This document shows positions 24,195 to 34,720 of a stretch of 64,000 bases of DNA, piece after piece (positions within the stretch are counted from its first letter, which is position 1; each line of letters begins with the position of its first letter). The notes beneath the pieces are model-generated. The model was given only the letters and a program-made list of their open reading frames with translations, had not been told where the DNA came from and did not search any database. Made by a program: the position numbers and the translations under genes. The DNA is taken from assembly GCA_017439235.1 (NCBI GenBank), contig JAFSJN010000019.1, forward strand, positions 62,001-126,000, in the 5' to 3' direction. This DNA comes from Paludibacteraceae bacterium. Lineage in GTDB: Bacteria; Bacteroidota; Bacteroidia; Bacteroidales; Paludibacteraceae.

Positions 24195-26815
24195 TTGAGA
24201 GCGTTGATGGCTTCTTCGAGAGCGGCAATACGAGCCTCAGCATCGTGTTTCTTCTTGCGCTCCATTTCTACGACTTCCGGCTTGGCATTCTGTACAAAAC
24301 GCTCGTTGGAGAGTTTGGCCATCACGCCGCGTAGGAATCCTTGCTGGTGTTGCAGGTCGGCTTCGAGTTTCTTGAGCTCTTCCTCCACGTTGATGAACGC
24401 ATCCATGGGGATGGCGAACTCTGTCGTACCGACAATGAATTTAGAGGCATTACCACTTACTTCACCGTTCACTACTACCTCTATATTTGCGAGTTTATCC
24501 ACGAGGGCGTTGAGCGGTTCCGGACTGATAAGCGTGAGGCGCTCTTTGGGCGGGATATTTTTTGATGCACGCACGGCACGGATCTCGGTGATGACCTGCT
24601 TCAGGAATGCAGTTTCCTCCAAGATACTCTCGTTCCGATTCTCTCTCGATTGTGTCTCGTTAGTCTGATTTGCCGTCATAATAGACTCGCCCGGTTGACG
24701 TTCGTAGAGGTTTTGCCACAGTTCCTCTGTGATGAACGGCATAAACGGATGCAGGACGCGCAGCAGACGGTCAAAGAATGCGAGTGTGGCTTCGTAGGTG
24801 GTCTTGTCAATCGGTTGTTGGTAGGCAGGTTTAATCATCTCCAGATACCAACCGCTGAACTCGTCGCAATAGAGTTTGTAAATCTCCATCAAGGCTTCGG
24901 AGAGACGGTATTTACTGAAGAGATCTGTGATGTTGGCTTCGGTATCGGCCAATTGAGCGGAGAACCAATCGATAGCATATTTGGAGGTCTCTGGCTGTGC
25001 GATATCGGCCACCTCCAGACTCTTCATCATGCGGAAGCAGTTCCAAATCTTATTGCAGAAGTTACGTCCTTGTTCGCAGAGGGAGTCATCGTAGAGGATA
25101 TCATTTCCTGCGGGTGCAGAGAGGAGAATACCCATGCGGACACCATCGGCGCCGAAGCGTTCGATGAGGTCAAGCGGATCGGGTGAGTTACCGAGCGATT
25201 TGGACATCTTACGACCTAATTTATCGCGCACGATACCCGTGAAGTATACATGCTTGAACGGCATCTTGCCGATGTATTCGTAGCCCGCCATAATCATACG
25301 TGCTACCCAGAAGAAGATAATATCCGGACCGGTTACCAGGTCGGCTGTCGGGTAGTAATAGTTGATCTCTTTATTGCCCGGGTTCTCGATACCATCGAAG
25401 AGGCTGATAGGCCAGAGCCAAGAACTGAACCAGGTGTCAAGAGCACCTTCGTCCTGGACGTAGTTGCCTTCGGGTTTGGTTTCGGAAACGATAATCTTGT
25501 CGTCCGGGTAGTTCTCAAGGCCGGTCTGAGCGAGCAGGTCGGCATCGTAATATGCGGGAATACGGTGTCCCCACCACAGTTGACGGCTGATACACCAGTC
25601 TTTGATGTTCTCGAGCCAGTTGCGGTAGGTATTCTTATATTTAGCGGGATAGAAGATGATGTCGTCATTCATCACGGGCGGCAGGGCGATATCGGCAAAG
25701 TGCTGCATCTTGACGAACCACTGGAGCGACAAGCGCGGCTCGATAGGTACGTTGGTACGCTCGGAGTAGCCGACTTTATTGTCATAGTCTTCGATCTTCT
25801 CCACGAGGTTGAGTGCCTTGAGGTCTTCAACAATCTGCTTGCGGCAATCGAAACGATCCATGCCGTGGTATTTGCGAACGTTGGCTTGTAACTCTTCCTC
25901 GATGGTGTCCATGTTGAGGTGCGCATCGGGTGTGAAGATGTCGATAGTCTTGAGGTTGTATTTCTGACCGAGGGCATAGTCGTTCACATCATGGGCAGGT
26001 GTCACCTTGAGGCAACCTGTACCAAAACCGATTTCTACGTATCGGTCTTCGATGATTGGAATCACACGACCTACACCCGGTACGATAACGTGCTTGCCTT
26101 TGAGCCACTGGTTCTTTTCCTCTTTGGGGTTGATGCAAACGGCTATATCGCCGAAGATAGTCTCGGGACGGGTGGTAGCGACGATAGCGTACTTACCGGG
26201 TTCTTCGGCTACTTCGTAGCGAAGATAGTAGAATTTATTATGCTCATCGTGGTAGATAACCTCTTCGTCAGAGAGGGCTGTTTGCCGCTCCGGATCCCAG
26301 TTAACCATACGCAGGCCACGGTAGATGAGGCCTTTCTTATAGAGGTCGCAGAATACCTTAATGACGGCTTTGGAGCGGGTCTCGTCCATAGTGAAAGCGG
26401 TGCGATCCCAGTCGCATGAGCAACCGAGTTTGCGGAGCTGTTTGAGGATGATTCCTCCGTGTTCGTCGGTCCAAGCCCACGCATGCTTCAAGAATTCCTC
26501 GCGAGTGAGGTCTGATTTGTTGATTCCCTGCTCTTTAAGGCGCTTGATAACCTTAGCTTCGGTAGCTATAGAGGCGTGGTCGGTACCCGGCACCCAGCAG
26601 GCATTCTTGCCTTCGAGGCGCGCACGACGAACGAGGATGTCCTGAATAGTCTCGTTGAGCACGTGACCCATGTGCAGCACACCCGTTACATTAGGTGGCG
26701 GAATAACGATGGTAAACGGTTCGCGGCCATCCGGCTCACTATGAAAAAGTTTGTTATCGAGCCAGTATTGATACCAACGGGCTTCGATGTCGGTAGGGTT
26801 GTATTTAGAGTCCAT
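24191..26815 (-). CDS. valS: Valyl-tRNA synthetase
   Basis: An 874-residue class Ia synthetase that charges tRNA-Val. The HIGH-type motif is HMGH in [16 protein letters not shown], and [16 protein letters not shown] is the KMSKS loop. Between them lies the editing domain ([10 protein letters not shown]). The anticodon-binding and C-terminal coiled-coil regions ([14 protein letters not shown]) complete it at normal length. It has its own promoter and reads into the DAHP synthase gene. Confidence 0.97.
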   Translation of the reverse strand: MDSKYNPTDIEARWYQYWLDNKLFHSEPDGREPFTIVIPPPNVTGVLHMGHVLNETIQDILVRRARLEGKNACWVPGTDHASIATEAKVIKRLKEQGINKSDLTREEFLKHAWAWTDEHGGIILKQLRKLGCSCDWDRTAFTMDETRSKAVIKVFCDLYKKGLIYRGLRMVNWDPERQTALSDEEVIYHDEHNKFYYLRYEVAEEPGKYAIVATTRPETIFGDIAVCINPKEEKNQWLKGKHVIVPGVGRVIPIIEDRYVEIGFGTGCLKVTPAHDVNDYALGQKYNLKTIDIFTPDAHLNMDTIEEELQANVRKYHGMDRFDCRKQIVEDLKALNLVEKIEDYDNKVGYSERTNVPIEPRLSLQWFVKMQHFADIALPPVMNDDIIFYPAKYKNTYRNWLENIKDWCISRQLWWGHRIPAYYDADLLAQTGLENYPDDKIIVSETKPEGNYVQDEGALDTWFSSWLWPISLFDGIENPGNKEINYYYPTADLVTGPDIIFFWVARMIMAGYEYIGKMPFKHVYFTGIVRDKLGRKMSKSLGNSPDPLDLIERFGADGVRMGILLSAPAGNDILYDDSLCEQGRNFCNKIWNCFRMMKSLEVADIAQPETSKYAIDWFSAQLADTEANITDLFSKYRLSEALMEIYKLYCDEFSGWYLEMIKPAYQQPIDKTTYEATLAFFDRLLRVLHPFMPFITEELWQNLYERQPGESIMTANQTNETQSRENRNESILEETAFLKQVITEIRAVRASKNIPPKERLTLISPEPLNALVDKLANIEVVVNGEVSGNASKFIVGTTEFAIPMDAFINVEEELKKLEADLQHQQGFLRGVMAKLSNERFVQNAKPEVVEMERKKKHDAEARIAALEEAINALK

Positions 26816-26853
26816 AGACTATATGAAATTTATAATTCAACACAAAAAGCGTG

Positions 26854-26885
26854 CAAAAGTACAAAATAATTTGCATATACGCAAA
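26854..26885 (-). promoter_or_regulatory. Promoter of valS
   Basis: On the minus strand, TTTG (26885-26882), 20 nt and TACTTTTG (26861-26854). Confidence 0.75.
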
Positions 26886-26941
26886 TTTTTCAGGATATTT
26901 TTCCCTAGAGGGTGATAAGGCTTTTAATTTTCAATTAAAAT

Positions 26942-26972
26942 TTTGAAATATCAAAAAATAGTTGTACCTTTG
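26942..26972 (+). promoter_or_regulatory. Promoter of the polysaccharide operon
   Basis: TTTG (26942-26945), 19 nt and TACCTTTG (26965-26972). The leader to the start at 27043 is about 65 nt and shows no obvious structure. Confidence 0.7.
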
Positions 26973-27042
26973 CAGGCTAATTTGCGTAACTATGCCCCTA
27001 TTGGGGCACAGAGAAACGAAGAAACAAATAAAAAAACAAGAT

Positions 27043-28338
27043 ATGGATTTAACAAACAGAAGTATAGCGGTAGTCGGCTTAGGATATGTAGGCCTACCGC
27101 TGGCTATTGAGTACGGTAAGAAATACCGTGTCATTGGATTTGACATTTTTAAGGCTCGTGTGGAAGAGTTGGAGCGTGGTGAGGACCATACTTTGGAGGC
27201 TGACCTGATTGGCATGAAGCAGGCGCGTGACTTGTATAAGACAACAGGCAAGATCGGCCTGAGTTTCACGTCCGACCCGGAGGCTCTCAAAGGAATTAAC
27301 ACCTATATTGTGACGGTGCCCACGCCTATTGATCGTTTTAATAATCCGGACCTCACGCCTCTATTGAAGGCTTCGGAGACGATAGGTAAGACGCTCAACC
27401 CGGGCGATATCGTTATTTACGAGTCGACAGTCTATCCGGGTTGTACGGAAGAGGATTGTGTTCCGGTATTGGAGCGTAATAGCGGTCTGAAGTTCAATAA
27501 AGACTTCTTCTGCGGTTATAGTCCCGAGCGTATCAATCCGGGCGATAAGGTCAACACTTTGACCAAGATTAAGAAGATCACCTCCGGTTCGACACCCGAA
27601 GTAGCGGATATCGTAGATGCGCTGTACAACAGTATCCTGCTCAACGGCACACACCGTGCTCCGAATATGAAGGTGGCAGAGGCCGCTAAGGCAGTGGAGA
27701 ATAGTCAGCGCGATGTAAATATCTCGTTTATGAACGAGTTGGCGCTTATCTGCGACCGCGTAGGTATCGACACTAACGACGTTATCGAGGCGGCCGGCAC
27801 AAAATGGAACTTCCTGATGTATCGTCCCGGTCTGGTAGGCGGACATTGTATATCGGTAGACCCGTATTATTTGGCGCACAAGGCTAAATCGTTAGGCTAT
27901 GACCCGCAGGTGATTCTGTCCGGACGTGCTGTCAACAACTCGATAGCTAAGTTTATCGCCCACAAGACCCTCAAACTGATGATTCAGCACGACAAAAAAA
28001 TCAAAGATGCAAATGTGCTGATGCTGGGTGTGACGTTCAAGGAGAACTGTCCAGACTGCCGTAATACCAAGGTGGTAGACATCGCTAATGAGTTGGAGGA
28101 TTTCGGTTGTCGTGTCGATATCTATGACCCTTGGGCCAGTGCGGCTATTGTGAAGCACGAATACGGTAAGGACTTAATTGCTGCTGTTGACCCGAATAAG
28201 AAATACGCGGCTATCATCGCCTGCGTGAGTCACGACCAGTTTAAGACCTTTGATTTCAAGAAGTACCGCGATCAGGGTGCCATCATCTTTGATGTCAAGA
28301 ATTTTGTAGATCGTTCACTTGTAGATGCTCGTCTGTAA
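27043..28338 (+). CDS. UDP-N-acetylhexosamine 6-dehydrogenase (nucleotide sugar dehydrogenase)
   Basis: A 431-residue NAD-dependent dehydrogenase of the WbpO/TviB type. It has a GLGYVGLPLA Rossmann motif at the N-terminus, the catalytic Cys in GGHCISVDPYY, and a C-terminal UDP-binding domain (GVTFKENCPDCRNTK). It oxidises a UDP-HexNAc to the uronic acid used in surface polysaccharides. The ATG at 27043 fits the family; 27 codons upstream run from the promoter. First gene of a co-directional set reaching ftsY. Confidence 0.88.
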   Translation: MDLTNRSIAVVGLGYVGLPLAIEYGKKYRVIGFDIFKARVEELERGEDHTLEADLIGMKQARDLYKTTGKIGLSFTSDPEALKGINTYIVTVPTPIDRFNNPDLTPLLKASETIGKTLNPGDIVIYESTVYPGCTEEDCVPVLERNSGLKFNKDFFCGYSPERINPGDKVNTLTKIKKITSGSTPEVADIVDALYNSILLNGTHRAPNMKVAEAAKAVENSQRDVNISFMNELALICDRVGIDTNDVIEAAGTKWNFLMYRPGLVGGHCISVDPYYLAHKAKSLGYDPQVILSGRAVNNSIAKFIAHKTLKLMIQHDKKIKDANVLMLGVTFKENCPDCRNTKVVDIANELEDFGCRVDIYDPWASAAIVKHEYGKDLIAAVDPNKKYAAIIACVSHDQFKTFDFKKYRDQGAIIFDVKNFVDRSLVDARL

Positions 28339-28347
28339 AGCATAAGA

Positions 28348-29700
28348 ATGGAGGGCGTTGAGCACATAGGACACAAAGATGTGGTGTGGAGTTATACCGC
28401 CACGGCTTTTATGATTGGCGCAGGAGTGATTCTCTTGCCCTTCATCCTGCATAAGATGCCGCAGGAGACCGTGGGTATATGGAATATCTTCCAGACCATC
28501 ACAGCCCTGGTATTGCTTTTGGACTTTGGTTTCCGCCCTTCTTTTGCGCGTAACATCAGTTATATCTTCTCCGGCGTGAGAGTCCTGCTTAAGGATGGAG
28601 TGGAGCAAACCTCTGCGGACACGTCGGTCGATTACGGCTTGCTTAGCGGTACGCTGATAGCGATGCAACGTTTTTATCGGTGGATGGCGTTGGCCGTGTT
28701 CCTGCTCTTGGGTACTATAGGCTCGGCGTATTTCTACTATATAGTACAAAAATACTCCGGTGACCGTGAGGATGCGTTGGTGGCGTGGGTGCTGCTGATT
28801 GCTATCAACTGCTACAACCTTTATACTTTCTATTACGAGGCTCTGCTGCTTGGCAAGGGCTATGTCAAACGCAGTCAACAAATCAATATGTTGGGGCAGG
28901 CCATCTATTTGGGATTGGCTATCGCCTTGATATATGCAGGGTACGGGCTGTCGGCTATCGTGAGTGCGCAATTGGTAGCTACTATCATTCGTCGAGTAGC
29001 GGCGAAGCGGGTCTTTTATACGCCGGCTTTACGGGAGCAGTTGCACCATGTGGAACCGCACGACTCGCGTCAGATATTGCGCACTATCACGCCTAATGCC
29101 GTCAAGATAGGCTTGACGCAGGTGGGCGGATTTATGGTTAATAAGTCGGCGCTGCTGATTGGTTCGGCTTTCTTGACGCTGGAGCAGATAGCCTGTTATG
29201 GTATTACCGTTCAGGTGATGGATATTCTGGCGCGTTGTGCCACTGTGGTCTATCAGACTTTCACTCCGCGTCTGGCACAATGTCGTGCTGAGAACGATAT
29301 CCCCTTGCTGCGTCATTATTACCTGGAATGTACGTCGGCCCTTGTGGCGGTGTATGTTGTAGGAGGCGTCGCGTGGTTAGGATTGGGCGACTGGGCACTG
29401 GATGTGATTCGCTCGCAGACGCGTTTTGTGCCGGCCACTATGCTTTGTGTGATGCTGGTCATTAGTTTGCTGGAACATAATCACGCAGTCTCGGCAGGTT
29501 TTATTATGGCGGATAATAAGATTCCGTTCTTTATCCCGTCTTTGGCCAGCGGAGCGGCAACCGTACTGCTTCTGTGGATATTCCTGGGACCGCTGCATTG
29601 GGGTATTTGGGGATTGATTCTGGCACCCGGATTCGCGCAGTTGGCGTACCAAAACTGGAAGTGGCCGAGTGTGGTAATCAATGAATTATGGCGCAGATGA
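28348..29700 (+). CDS. Wzx-like polysaccharide flippase
   Basis: A 450-residue polytopic membrane protein with about 12 hydrophobic helices, of the MATE/MOP flippase superfamily. The N-terminus (VWSYTATAFMIGAGVILLPFIL) and the repeated pattern of helices fit O-unit flippases. It presumably moves the lipid-linked repeat unit across the inner membrane. The start is 9 bp after the dehydrogenase stop; the end overlaps the next gene by ATGA. Confidence 0.82.
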   Translation: MEGVEHIGHKDVVWSYTATAFMIGAGVILLPFILHKMPQETVGIWNIFQTITALVLLLDFGFRPSFARNISYIFSGVRVLLKDGVEQTSADTSVDYGLLSGTLIAMQRFYRWMALAVFLLLGTIGSAYFYYIVQKYSGDREDALVAWVLLIAINCYNLYTFYYEALLLGKGYVKRSQQINMLGQAIYLGLAIALIYAGYGLSAIVSAQLVATIIRRVAAKRVFYTPALREQLHHVEPHDSRQILRTITPNAVKIGLTQVGGFMVNKSALLIGSAFLTLEQIACYGITVQVMDILARCATVVYQTFTPRLAQCRAENDIPLLRHYYLECTSALVAVYVVGGVAWLGLGDWALDVIRSQTRFVPATMLCVMLVISLLEHNHAVSAGFIMADNKIPFFIPSLASGAATVLLLWIFLGPLHWGIWGLILAPGFAQLAYQNWKWPSVVINELWRR

Positions 29701-30605
29701 AAGAGGTTAAGATATATGCTGTTGTGGTTACGTACAACGCTATGCCGTGGTTGGAGCGTTGTATGGGCAGTCTGCGTGACTCCTCTACGCCGGTGATACC
29801 CATCGTGGTGGATAATGGTTCAACGGATGATACCGCTGCCTTTATCCGTACGCATTTTCCGGACGTGGTGCTTTTGCCTCAATCGGCCAATCTGGGATTC
29901 GGACAAGGTAATAATGTTGGGTTGCGCTATGCGTTGCAGCACGAAGCAACACACGTCTTGCTGCTTAACCAGGATGCTTGGATTTCGCCTAATATGCTTG
30001 AGATGTTGTTGACGTTGGATGATGGGCGTTCGTTACTCAGTCCTATACACTTGACAGGCGAGGGGGACGCTGTAGATGCCAATTTCCTGCGGAATGCCAT
30101 TCAGCGCTCGGAGGAGTATGAACGCTATCAGAATGCTCCTCAGGATACGATAGCCCGCTATAGTACGTATGAGATAAATGCAGCATGCTGGTTGTTGCCG
30201 CGTGTGATCTTGGAGCAGGTGGGCGGATTTAGTCCCTTGTTCTTCCATTATGCGGAGGATACTGACTATCTGCAGCGTTTGCATTACCATGGTTATAAGG
30301 TCTATTTTGTCTCTGGCACGTATTGTTACCACGACCGGGCGCATGTTGCCCCTAAGTTGCCGACGAAGCAGAGTATATATCAGAACTTGGTTTTGCGGGC
30401 AGTAGACATCAACTATTCGCCTTTCCGCTGTTGGTTACACGAACTCAGATACGGATTAGCCGTGCGTCATACTGCTTATCGGACAGGGCGTTGGCTGGAT
30501 ATCCGGTACTATTATCAGGCTCGCATGGCCTTGTGCCGCAAGACTTCTGCTATCCGAGCTAATCGTCGTATGATTCAAACTACAGGACCACATTGGCTGA
30601 TATGA
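29697..30605 (+). CDS. Family 2 glycosyltransferase (rhamnosyltransferase-like)
   Basis: A 302-residue GT2 enzyme: VVVTYNAMPWLERCM, VVDNGSTDDT, then LLNQDAWISP for the metal-binding region and FFHYAEDTDYLQRL typical of rhamnosyltransferase-like GT2s. The ATG at 29697 sits in an ATGA overlap with the flippase gene; an in-frame ATG nine bases earlier is an alternative. Confidence 0.83.
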   Translation: MKEVKIYAVVVTYNAMPWLERCMGSLRDSSTPVIPIVVDNGSTDDTAAFIRTHFPDVVLLPQSANLGFGQGNNVGLRYALQHEATHVLLLNQDAWISPNMLEMLLTLDDGRSLLSPIHLTGEGDAVDANFLRNAIQRSEEYERYQNAPQDTIARYSTYEINAACWLLPRVILEQVGGFSPLFFHYAEDTDYLQRLHYHGYKVYFVSGTYCYHDRAHVAPKLPTKQSIYQNLVLRAVDINYSPFRCWLHELRYGLAVRHTAYRTGRWLDIRYYYQARMALCRKTSAIRANRRMIQTTGPHWLI

Positions 30606-31879
30606 TTGCGATACCGTTCATATATTTTACCCTCCTTGCCCTCTACCTGATGCGCAAGAATGGTGGTGTGGATATCAGCGTGTTCCTGTTGTTGGTCTAT
30701 GCTTTCTCGGCAGGTTGTTCCATCCTGCTGGATGCGATGAACTTGTACGATGATAATGGCGTTTATGAACGTATTCCGTTGTCGATAGAGGCTACTATCA
30801 GTTACTGTGCTCTGCTAACCTTGTCTATCTTGCCTTTCCGAAAGGTCAATAGTATGACGCTTCGGCGAGTGGATGTGCAGAGCGAGTGGTGGGTAGATGC
30901 TCTGGCGTGGGTGCTGATCTTTACCTTCTTCACTACGTTACTTAGTACGTTCGCCAATTTGGATATCGCGATACATACAGACCTGAAAGATGTGCGTGAC
31001 GAGGTATATGCCAATGAAGAGAGTGTGCGCCTGACAGGTTTCAGATGGTTGTTGGCACTGCCGGGAACGTTGTTCTCGCAGTTCTCCCCGGTGGCTATCG
31101 TCTTGTATTTTATCAATATAGCTCAGCAACGTAAGACAACGCTCTTCAATTGGTTGGTCCTCTTGTCCTCGTTTACGCCTATTCTGTCGGCAATCCTTAT
31201 TGCCGGACGTACACAACCTATCTATTGGTTCCTGTCGTTCAGTCTGCTCTATTTAGTCTTCCGGCCTATGCTCGACAAGGCTCAGCGCCGACAAGCACTC
31301 TTGCCATTCATTGTCTTGGGTTCGGTTATCGCTGTCTTTATCGGAGCTGTGACGATAGCCCGTTTTGCTACAGAACGTCCGGGCGGCGATAGCGGAGCGT
31401 TGGACAGCGTGATAGCCTACAGCGGACAGTCGTTCTTGAACTTCAACTATTTCTTCTGTAAGTACACGGCGGCGGAGATTCACCTGGATCGTATCTTCCC
31501 GCTGACCAACTATTTCATCGTTCATCCGGGCAGTACGTTGACCGACTATAGGGATATGATTTGGTCGGCTTCGGGACTATTTATCGGTGTTTTCTATACC
31601 TTCTTGGGTGACCTGTTGGTGGACCTCGGACACGGAGGAATGTGGGTGTATGTGCTCCTTTTCTCCCTGATTAGTTACTTGGTCTGCCGCACGGCTAACA
31701 GAGAGGGGACGATAACGCTCAGCCGGTTATTGGTGATACTGGTGTTGGTATTAATCCCCTTACAAGGAATATTTTATTATAGTTACTATAAAGTCAATGT
31801 CGGTTATTTCGTAGTGGGCACCCTTCTGTTTAGCGGATGGCTGCACTATCGTTCAAAACATAATGAAGTGAAAGCGTGA
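30602..31879 (+). CDS. O-antigen polymerase-like membrane protein (Wzy)
   Basis: A 425-residue protein with about ten to twelve hydrophobic helices and one large extracytoplasmic loop, the general plan of Wzy polymerases; their sequences are poorly conserved. Its place between a flippase and glycosyltransferases supports the call. Start and end lie in ATGA/GTGA overlaps. Confidence 0.7.
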   Translation: MIAIPFIYFTLLALYLMRKNGGVDISVFLLLVYAFSAGCSILLDAMNLYDDNGVYERIPLSIEATISYCALLTLSILPFRKVNSMTLRRVDVQSEWWVDALAWVLIFTFFTTLLSTFANLDIAIHTDLKDVRDEVYANEESVRLTGFRWLLALPGTLFSQFSPVAIVLYFINIAQQRKTTLFNWLVLLSSFTPILSAILIAGRTQPIYWFLSFSLLYLVFRPMLDKAQRRQALLPFIVLGSVIAVFIGAVTIARFATERPGGDSGALDSVIAYSGQSFLNFNYFFCKYTAAEIHLDRIFPLTNYFIVHPGSTLTDYRDMIWSASGLFIGVFYTFLGDLLVDLGHGGMWVYVLLFSLISYLVCRTANREGTITLSRLLVILVLVLIPLQGIFYYSYYKVNVGYFVVGTLLFSGWLHYRSKHNEVKA

Positions 31880-32796
31880 ATTGTCTTGTATCTGTTATAA
31901 TGCCCTGCTATAACCAAGCGTCTTTTCTGCCGCAAGCTATAGCGTCCCTGCAGGCTCAAACGCTGCCGGATTGGGAATGCCTTATCGTGGATGACGGTTC
32001 GACGGATGATACGCCTGTTGTGGCGCGACAAATGATGACGCAAGACCCGCGTGTGCGGCTACTGCAAAAGGAGAATGGCGGCAGTGCGTCGGCGCGTGAC
32101 CTGGGGCTGGAGCATGCACAAGGCAAGTACATCCAATTCTTGGATGCCGATGATGCACTTAGTCCGGATAAGCTGCAGCGGCAGGTGGAGGTGATGGAGC
32201 AGCAGGACTTGGAAATGAGTTATACGGCTTTTTGTCAGACTTTTGCTGCGGGGCTACAGCAACCGACCCAAGTGGTGCGCCTTAACCTCTTCCGGCTGTT
32301 TGTCGATTGGGGATTGAGTTCGTCGGTGCCTATTCATGCTTTTATGTATCGCACTGCTTTCCTGCGTCGTCACGCTTTGTCCTTCAGTAGTCCTTGCCGC
32401 GTACGCGAAGACTGGCGTTGGCATATCCGATGCTTTGGTGCCCAACCTAAGCAAGCTTTGTTACCCGATTGCTGCGGCGCGTACTATTTTCAGAATGAGC
32501 AGGGAAAGACAGGCTCTTATATCCGTATACAGGAAGGTAACTTCCGTTTTATGGCTTATATGTCAGAGCAACTTACTGTGGTGCCGGCTTTGCTGTGGGC
32601 GTTACGTATATCCGAAGAATTGTGGCTGTGGGTGCTGCGTATGCTTAAATACCGCAGTACCGCTGTTGCGTCCTCTATTGTGCAGCTGTGGGCCAATCCG
32701 TCCGCTATTATCCTGTTTATTGTAGCCTGGTGGTTATTGCCGCTGTCTTTTTGGTTTGTACTGGTATATTTTATTAAGACCTATCTGCTCAAATGA
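31876..32796 (+). CDS. Family 2 glycosyltransferase
   Basis: A 306-residue GT2 enzyme with VSVIMPCYNQASFLPQAI, VDDGSTDDT and QFLDADDALSP (DxD). C-terminal hydrophobic segments (about residues 270-300) anchor it. The start is a GTG inside a GTGA overlap with the polymerase gene. It resembles glycosyltransferases that add residues during repeat-unit assembly. Confidence 0.84.
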   Translation: MNCLVSVIMPCYNQASFLPQAIASLQAQTLPDWECLIVDDGSTDDTPVVARQMMTQDPRVRLLQKENGGSASARDLGLEHAQGKYIQFLDADDALSPDKLQRQVEVMEQQDLEMSYTAFCQTFAAGLQQPTQVVRLNLFRLFVDWGLSSSVPIHAFMYRTAFLRRHALSFSSPCRVREDWRWHIRCFGAQPKQALLPDCCGAYYFQNEQGKTGSYIRIQEGNFRFMAYMSEQLTVVPALLWALRISEELWLWVLRMLKYRSTAVASSIVQLWANPSAIILFIVAWWLLPLSFWFVLVYFIKTYLLK

Positions 32797-33527
32797 AGTC
32801 TATCCTCCTCATATGTGTTAACTACAAGTCCTACGATGCGTTGCAGGCTTTCTTAGCGTCGGTGCACGAGGCTGAGAAACAGGTGCAGGGCAAGATGCGT
32901 GTGGAGGTAGAAGTGGTAGACAACTCCGAACATAACGTGGGTTATCTGGGCGGAGCGTTACCGGTATACAACCGCCGCGCTGCGCAGTTCGATTATGTCT
33001 CGATCTCCAATGTCGACTTACAACTCGCGCCAGACTTCTTGGCTCAGTTGCTGATGTTACAGAGCGACGGAGTAGGTTGGTGGGCGCCCGACATCTATAC
33101 ACCTACGCAGCGTCGTCACGAGAATCCCTATATGCTTAAGCGGCCGACGCGCTACAACTTCCGGATATGGAACCTTATCTATAGCAGTGTCCTTATCTTT
33201 AAGTTGTACTACCTTTTGCACCTGCTCAAGGGCAAGACGGCTCGTACTTATCCGCCTATGCCCATTTATGCGGGTCATGGAGCGTTTATGCTGCTGACGA
33301 AGGCGTTTGTGCAGGCTTATCCGCAAGTGCACTTCCCGTCGTTTATGTATAACGAGGAGATTTATCTGGCTGAATTGGCTCGTCAGGCAGATTTGCCGGT
33401 GCGATATGCGCCGACATTGCGTATCGAGAATATCGGTAGCGTCAGCACCGGACGGGTACGCCAGCGACAGAAATCGGCTTGGAACAAGCAAAGCCTCGAA
33501 ATGATTAAAAAGATGTTTTTTGTATGA
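32793..33527 (+). CDS. Short family 2-like glycosyltransferase
   Basis: A 244-residue GT-A-type protein. The start (LLICVNYKSYDALQAFL), the EVVDNSEHN strand and YVSISNVDLQL (in place of the usual D-x-D) fit divergent GT2 enzymes. YAGHGAFMLLTKAF and FMYNEEIYLAE are like rhamnosyltransferase active-site blocks. ATGA overlaps on both sides. Confidence 0.75.
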   Translation: MKSILLICVNYKSYDALQAFLASVHEAEKQVQGKMRVEVEVVDNSEHNVGYLGGALPVYNRRAAQFDYVSISNVDLQLAPDFLAQLLMLQSDGVGWWAPDIYTPTQRRHENPYMLKRPTRYNFRIWNLIYSSVLIFKLYYLLHLLKGKTARTYPPMPIYAGHGAFMLLTKAFVQAYPQVHFPSFMYNEEIYLAELARQADLPVRYAPTLRIENIGSVSTGRVRQRQKSAWNKQSLEMIKKMFFV

Positions 33528-34720
33528 AGATCTGCATTCTTACACCACGATTTCCCTTCCCCGAGAACGGCGGCGATGTCTTGCGCATCAATAATATAGC
33601 CCGTTATCTCAAGGCGCAGAATCACCGTCTGGTGTTGCTGTCGTTTGTCGAAGGCAAAGAGCCGCCCATGAAGCAGGCGTATGAGTTGTACGATAAGATT
33701 TATACCGTCCGCCGCAGTCAATGTGGCTCTTTACTGTGGTCCTTTCTATTCCTTTTCTCGCGCCGTCCTATCCAATGCGGCTATTATCGTTCGTGGCGCA
33801 TGAAACGTCTGTTGTCGCGTATCATTCGTGAGGAGCAGCCGACGCTCTTTATCTCGCATCTACTGCGTATGACGCCTTACTTGGATCGCGACGGATTGCG
33901 CGAACGCTCGATTATCGAGATGACCGATGTGTTGAGTAAGACTTACTCCTTCTTCCGTAAGTCGTTTGCCAAGTCGATGATGGGCATGATTTATCAAATC
34001 GAGCACCGGCGTATGTTGGCCTACGAGGCCTATGCGGCGCGCCGTTTCCCGAAATGTGTACTGGTCAGTCATACGGACGTGCAGAACTTGCAGCAGCGTG
34101 CTCCGGAGGGACAGGTAGTGCTGCATACGAATGGAGTAACCGCCTCCGCACAACCTGAGCAGGAGTATAACCCCAATAAGATTTGCTTCGTGGGCAACAT
34201 GCGTACGTTGCAAAATAGGGATGCCGTACTCTATTTCGTGCAGGAGGTCTTCCCCATCATCCTCAGCAAACGTCCTAAGGCCATCTTCTATATCGTTGGT
34301 GCCCAGCCGCCGGAGATGATTCAGAGTCTGGCCAACGATAAACATATTGTGGTGACCAACTATGTGGACAATGTCGAATTGGTGATAGCCGACTCGTGCC
34401 TGACGGTCGCACCTATCCGTATCGCCGCCGGCATACAGAATAAAGTGCTGGTGTCAATGGGGCAACAAGTGCCGGTGGTACTGACCTCGTTGATAGCCAA
34501 GCCTATTCCCGAACTCCAATCGGGTGACAACTGTCTGGTTGCCGATACGCGTCAGGAACTGGCGGATGCCTGTCTCAAACTGATGAACAGCCGTGAACTC
34601 CGTAATAAGATAGCGCAAAGCGGCTATCAGATGGTGCGCACCCATTATACCTGGGAGGCCAAACTGAACGGCTATGAACTGTTAAACGAAAATATTCACT
34701 CTCAAATACAAACACTATGA
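33524..34720 (+). CDS. Family 4-type glycosyltransferase
   Basis: A 398-residue GT-B enzyme. The N-terminal Rossmann half starts KICILTPRFPFPENGGDVLR. The C-terminal half has ICFVGNMRTLQNRDAVLYF and APIRIAAGIQNKVLVSMGQQVPVV, where the glutamate of the EX7E motif seems replaced. It would add a sugar to the growing polysaccharide unit. ATGA overlaps both with the gene before and with ftsY. Confidence 0.83.
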   Translation: MKICILTPRFPFPENGGDVLRINNIARYLKAQNHRLVLLSFVEGKEPPMKQAYELYDKIYTVRRSQCGSLLWSFLFLFSRRPIQCGYYRSWRMKRLLSRIIREEQPTLFISHLLRMTPYLDRDGLRERSIIEMTDVLSKTYSFFRKSFAKSMMGMIYQIEHRRMLAYEAYAARRFPKCVLVSHTDVQNLQQRAPEGQVVLHTNGVTASAQPEQEYNPNKICFVGNMRTLQNRDAVLYFVQEVFPIILSKRPKAIFYIVGAQPPEMIQSLANDKHIVVTNYVDNVELVIADSCLTVAPIRIAAGIQNKVLVSMGQQVPVVLTSLIAKPIPELQSGDNCLVADTRQELADACLKLMNSRELRNKIAQSGYQMVRTHYTWEAKLNGYELLNENIHSQIQTL